Source: Mailhella sp.
GTDB lineage: Bacteria; Desulfobacterota; Desulfovibrionia; Desulfovibrionales; Desulfovibrionaceae
Length of the DNA stretch: 9,369 nucleotides
NCBI GenBank assembly: GCA_020024815.1
Contig: JAHHTE010000073.1
Location: 1-9,369 of the forward strand
Reading direction: 5' to 3'
Positions 6,419-9,369 of the stretch are shown here, piece by piece. The notes under the pieces were generated by a model. It was given only the letters and a program-made list of their open reading frames with translations, did no database searches and was not told the origin of the DNA. The position numbers were made by a program, and so were the translations under genes. Position 1 is the stretch's first letter. Each line of letters starts with the position of its first letter.

Positions 6419-6859
6419 ATGCAAAATAATAAAAGTGTACCACGCCGCTTATCAAGAATGAAAGCATTTCAATTTTTATATGGTTTAGAATTTAGTGAAG
6501 TAAATTCCATTGAAAATCTTGAAAAGCGTTATCGTGTGTTTCCTATTCAAGAAGGTGGAGAACCAAATTTCACAGAAGGTTTTACATGGGATTTAATTGT
6601 TGGAGTATGGAAACATTCACAAAAACTTGATGATATTATTCAACAATATTCCAAAAAATGGCGTCTTGATAGAGTGGGAAGAGTTGAACTTTGCCTTCTT
6701 CGTTTAGCCTTATTTGAAATAATCTATCGTGATGATGTGCCTTATAAAGTGGCTATGAATGAAGCTCTTGAGCTTAATAAACAATTTGGTGAAGAACGTT
6801 CACAAGCTTTTATTAATGGTATTTTGGACGCGTATTCTAAAGCAAACGAATCTAAATAA
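6419..6859 (+). CDS. nusB: Transcription antitermination protein NusB
   Basis: A 146-residue all-helical RNA-binding protein that, with NusE (ribosomal protein S10), binds boxA RNA and helps RNA polymerase read through rRNA operons. The arginine-rich first helix is PRRLSRMKAFQFLY at 8-21. The core helices include KKWRLDRVGRVELCLLRLAL at 79-98, and the conserved PYKVAMNEALELNKQFG at 108-124 and FINGILDAY at 131-139 complete the fold. Length is normal. The ribosome site is weak (AGGG at 6409-6412, overlapping the ribH stop TAG), so translation may depend on ribosomes finishing ribH. leuS begins 15 bases downstream. A role in regulating the riboflavin genes is not implied by the linkage. Confidence 0.95.
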   Translation: MQNNKSVPRRLSRMKAFQFLYGLEFSEVNSIENLEKRYRVFPIQEGGEPNFTEGFTWDLIVGVWKHSQKLDDIIQQYSKKWRLDRVGRVELCLLRLALFEIIYRDDVPYKVAMNEALELNKQFGEERSQAFINGILDAYSKANESK

Positions 6860-6864
6860 TTTTT

Positions 6865-6868
6865 GAGG
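6865..6868 (+). promoter_or_regulatory. Ribosome binding site of leuS
   Basis: GAGG lies six bases before the ATG at 6875 and fixes that start, which gives the usual N-terminal sequence SRYDAESIELKWQQFW. Confidence 0.65.
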
Positions 6869-6874
6869 TATAAT

Positions 6875-9369
6875 ATGGCATTGCCAAGTCGTTATGATGC
6901 AGAATCTATTGAATTAAAATGGCAACAATTTTGGTCTGAAAATCATTCTTTTGATTGTGAAATTGATACATCACGTCCAAAATACTATGTTTTAGAAATG
7001 TTTCCATATCCTTCTGGAAATATTCACATGGGACACGTTCGTAACTATTCTATTGGGGACGTTGTTGCTCGTTTTCGCCGTATGCAAGGCTATAATGTAA
7101 TGCATCCAATGGGTTGGGATGCCTTTGGTTTACCTGCTGAAAATGCTGCTATAAAACATAATATTCATCCAGGTGCTTGGACATATTCAAATATTGATAA
7201 TATGCGTAACCAGTTGAAACGAATTGGATATTCTTATGATTGGCGTAGAGAAGTTGCTACTTGCCACCCTAAATATTATAAATGGGAACAAGAATTTTTC
7301 TTAAAATGGCTTGAAAAAGGTATTGTTTATCGTAAAAAAGCTCCTCAAAACTGGTGTCCAAATTGTCATACTGTTTTAGCGAATGAACAAGTTGAAGATG
7401 GTAAATGTTGGCGTTGTAGTACGTTAGTAGAGCAAAAAGAATTAACACAATGGTTTTTGAAAATTACTGATTATGCTGATGAGCTTATAGCTGATTTAAA
7501 AAAGCTTGAAGGTGGTTGGCCTGATCGTGTTTTATCCATGCAACATAATTGGATAGGAAAATCCATTGGGGCTGAAGCTATTTTTAAACTTGAAAATAGT
7601 GATAAGGAAATAAAAATCTTTACAACTCGTCCTGACACTATTTTTGGTGTTACATTTATGACCTTAGCACCTGAACATTCTCTTGTTAATGAACTTATTA
7701 AAGGTGCTGCCAATGAATCTGAATTACGTGCTTTTATTGAAAAAACACGTAATATGGATAGAATAGCACGTCAATCTGAAACATTAGAAAAAGAGGGAAT
7801 GTTTACAGGAAGTTATGCTATTAATCCATTTACAGGTGATAAGGTACCTGTATGGATAGGGAATTTTGTTTTAGCTGAATATGGAACTGGTGCTGTTATG
7901 GCTGTTCCAGCCCATGATCAAAGAGATTTTGATTTTGCTAAAAAATATGCAATTCCAATGAAAGCTGTAATTTCACCTGATGGTAAAGAATTAGATGTCA
8001 ATACCTTAGAATGTGCTTATACAGAGCCAGGAATTATGATTAATTCTGGTGAGTTTTCTGGTACACCAAATGAAGAAGGTAAAGAAAAAATCATCGCAGC
8101 ATTAGAAAAAAATGGCTTTGGTAAAAAAACAGTTAATTTCCGTTTAAGAGATTGGAATATTTCACGTCAAAGATATTGGGGATCACCAATTCCTGTTGTT
8201 TACTGTGATGATTGTGGAATGCAACCAGTTAAAAAAGAAGATTTACCTATATTACTTCCTCTTGATGTAAAAACTCATGAAGATGGACGTTCACCACTTC
8301 CAAGTTGTGAAAGTTTTGTAAATACAATTTGTCCAAAATGTGGAAAGCCTGCAAAACGTGAAACAGATACAATGGATACTTTTGTTGAATCTTCTTGGTA
8401 TTTTGCTCGTTATACTGATGCAAGAAATGATGAAATGCCATTTTCTAAAGAAGCATTATCCTATTGGTTACCAGTTGACCAATATATTGGAGGCGTAGAA
8501 CACGCTATCTTACACCTCTTATATGCTCGTTTCTTTACGAAAGTTTTACGTGATTTAGGATATGTTGTTCCTGAAATTAATGAACCTTTTGCAAATCTTT
8601 TGACACAAGGCATGGTTTTAAAAGATGGAATTAAAATGTCTAAGTCAAAAGGTAATGTTGTAGATCCAACAGAAATGATTAGTAAATATGGTGCTGATAC
8701 TGTTCGTTTATTTTGTCTTTTTGCTGCACCTCCTGAAAGAGATTTTGATTGGAGTGATGCTGGCATTGAAGGATCTGCTCGTTTCTTGCAAAGAGTTTGG
8801 CGTTTATTCCAAGAGTTGCGTCCATATATTTTTGCTATGGATCCTTGTTCTTCCACAAAAGAACAAGCTGATACTGCTGATGCTAAAAATTTACGTCTTA
8901 GAGAACATAGTACAGTTAAAAAAGTAAGTGAAGATATTGGTAATAGATACCAATTTAATACTGCTATTGCTGCTATTATGGAACTTGTTAATGATACTTT
9001 TGCAATAAAAGATACTCTTAGCCAAACTGAAAATGGTAAAGCTATTTTATCTTCTGCAATGGCTACAATTATTGCTTTGCTTTCTCCTATTACACCTCAT
9101 ATTTGTGAAGAGTTTTGGCAAGATTTAGGACATACCAATTTAGTTGGTGCAGTATCTTGGCCTACATATAAAGAAGAAGCTCTTGAAAAAGATGTACTTA
9201 CCATTGTTATTCAAATTAATGGTAAATTACGTGGAAAAATTGATGTTGCAAGTTCTATTGCAAAAGAAGAACTTGAAAAACTAGCTATTAATGAACCTAA
9301 TATCCAAAAACACCTAGAAGGATTAACTCTTAGAAAAGTAATTGTAATTCCAGGAAAACTTGTTAATAT
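6875..9369 (+). CDS. leuS: Leucyl-tRNA synthetase (3' end just cut by the window)
   Basis: A class Ia aminoacyl-tRNA synthetase that attaches leucine to tRNA-Leu in the cytoplasm. 831 codons are open to the window edge. The last residues, IPGKLVN, match the C-terminal end of bacterial LeuS, so only a few codons should be missing. Motifs in order: the ATP-site HMGH at 51-54; a Cys4 zinc knuckle at C161, C164, C178 and C181 before VEQKELTQWFLKI; the CP1 editing domain with TTRPDTIFG from residue 250 and Asp348 in VPAHDQRDFDF, the residue that in E. coli (Asp345) is needed to hydrolyse mischarged tRNA; a second possible zinc site at C444/C447 and C486/C489; ETDTMDTFVESSWYF; and the KMSKS loop at 587-591. 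The frame has no break and every catalytic motif is intact, so an active, editing-competent enzyme is expected. It is the last gene of the co-directional run. Confidence 0.97.
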   Translation, partial: MALPSRYDAESIELKWQQFWSENHSFDCEIDTSRPKYYVLEMFPYPSGNIHMGHVRNYSIGDVVARFRRMQGYNVMHPMGWDAFGLPAENAAIKHNIHPGAWTYSNIDNMRNQLKRIGYSYDWRREVATCHPKYYKWEQEFFLKWLEKGIVYRKKAPQNWCPNCHTVLANEQVEDGKCWRCSTLVEQKELTQWFLKITDYADELIADLKKLEGGWPDRVLSMQHNWIGKSIGAEAIFKLENSDKEIKIFTTRPDTIFGVTFMTLAPEHSLVNELIKGAANESELRAFIEKTRNMDRIARQSETLEKEGMFTGSYAINPFTGDKVPVWIGNFVLAEYGTGAVMAVPAHDQRDFDFAKKYAIPMKAVISPDGKELDVNTLECAYTEPGIMINSGEFSGTPNEEGKEKIIAALEKNGFGKKTVNFRLRDWNISRQRYWGSPIPVVYCDDCGMQPVKKEDLPILLPLDVKTHEDGRSPLPSCESFVNTICPKCGKPAKRETDTMDTFVESSWYFARYTDARNDEMPFSKEALSYWLPVDQYIGGVEHAILHLLYARFFTKVLRDLGYVVPEINEPFANLLTQGMVLKDGIKMSKSKGNVVDPTEMISKYGADTVRLFCLFAAPPERDFDWSDAGIEGSARFLQRVWRLFQELRPYIFAMDPCSSTKEQADTADAKNLRLREHSTVKKVSEDIGNRYQFNTAIAAIMELVNDTFAIKDTLSQTENGKAILSSAMATIIALLSPITPHICEEFWQDLGHTNLVGAVSWPTYKEEALEKDVLTIVIQINGKLRGKIDVASSIAKEELEKLAINEPNIQKHLEGLTLRKVIVIPGKLVN

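Noticed and set aside
6869..6874. A perfect TATAAT just before leuS
   Set aside because: It would place the transcription start inside the leuS coding region, there is no convincing -35, and it overlaps the spacer between the GAGG ribosome site and the ATG. Chance match in AT-rich DNA.
8461..8856. Long reverse-strand open frame inside leuS, and similar ones inside ribBA (4907-5209, 5217-5450), ribD and ribE
   Set aside because: All lie opposite strongly conserved coding sequence, have no ribosome sites, and their translations resemble no protein family. They are shadows of the real genes.
1..9369. Mobile elements, CRISPR arrays, tRNA genes, phage or defence genes
   Set aside because: No terminal inverted repeats, transposase or integrase motifs, regularly spaced repeats or cloverleaf-like segments were seen. 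Every long coding stretch is assigned to a known household family.

Overview
The window is a compact, AT-rich (roughly one third GC by eye, not counted) bacterial segment. All nine recognisable genes lie on the + strand, and from position 172 to the right edge no gap between genes exceeds 15 bases. The order dCMP deaminase - ribD - ribE - ribBA - ribH - nusB - leuS matches, from memory, the arrangement in Desulfovibrio and its relatives. Together with the low GC this suggests a reduced or host-associated member of the Desulfovibrionales, with Lawsonia intracellularis the best guess. That assignment is inference, since no rRNA or marker search was possible.

Layout. Positions 1-171 hold no complete gene: there is a short open frame entering from the left edge, a small hairpin, and the leader of the first gene. 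Positions 172-1305 encode a GT-B family 4 glycosyltransferase, probably for cell-surface glycans. Positions 1316-2335 encode a PLP-dependent low-specificity threonine aldolase. Positions 2350-2811 encode a dCMP deaminase-type zinc enzyme whose stop overlaps the start of ribD. Positions 2808-6410 hold the riboflavin block: ribD (deaminase/reductase), ribE (riboflavin synthase), ribBA (fused DHBP synthase/GTP cyclohydrolase II) and ribH (lumazine synthase). Positions 6419-6859 are nusB, and 6875-9369 are leuS, which runs off the right edge only a few codons before its expected end.

How the genes work together. RibBA makes both starting materials: a pyrimidine from GTP, and DHBP from ribulose 5-phosphate. 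RibD deaminates and reduces the pyrimidine, RibH condenses the dephosphorylated product with DHBP to lumazine, and RibE dismutates lumazine to riboflavin. The dephosphorylation step and the flavokinase/FAD synthetase are not encoded here. NusB (rRNA antitermination) and LeuS (leucyl-tRNA charging) are growth functions carried by the same apparent transcript. The threonine aldolase (glycine and acetaldehyde from threonine) and the glycosyltransferase have no obvious pathway link to riboflavin.

I found no previously undescribed system, mobile element, CRISPR array, tRNA, rRNA or riboswitch. The points most worth checking are a His-to-Gln change at the expected second metal ligand of the DHBP synthase domain of RibBA, a lysine/glutamine-rich insertion in the RibD deaminase domain, and a threonine aldolase at the position where I recall glyA in Desulfovibrio.
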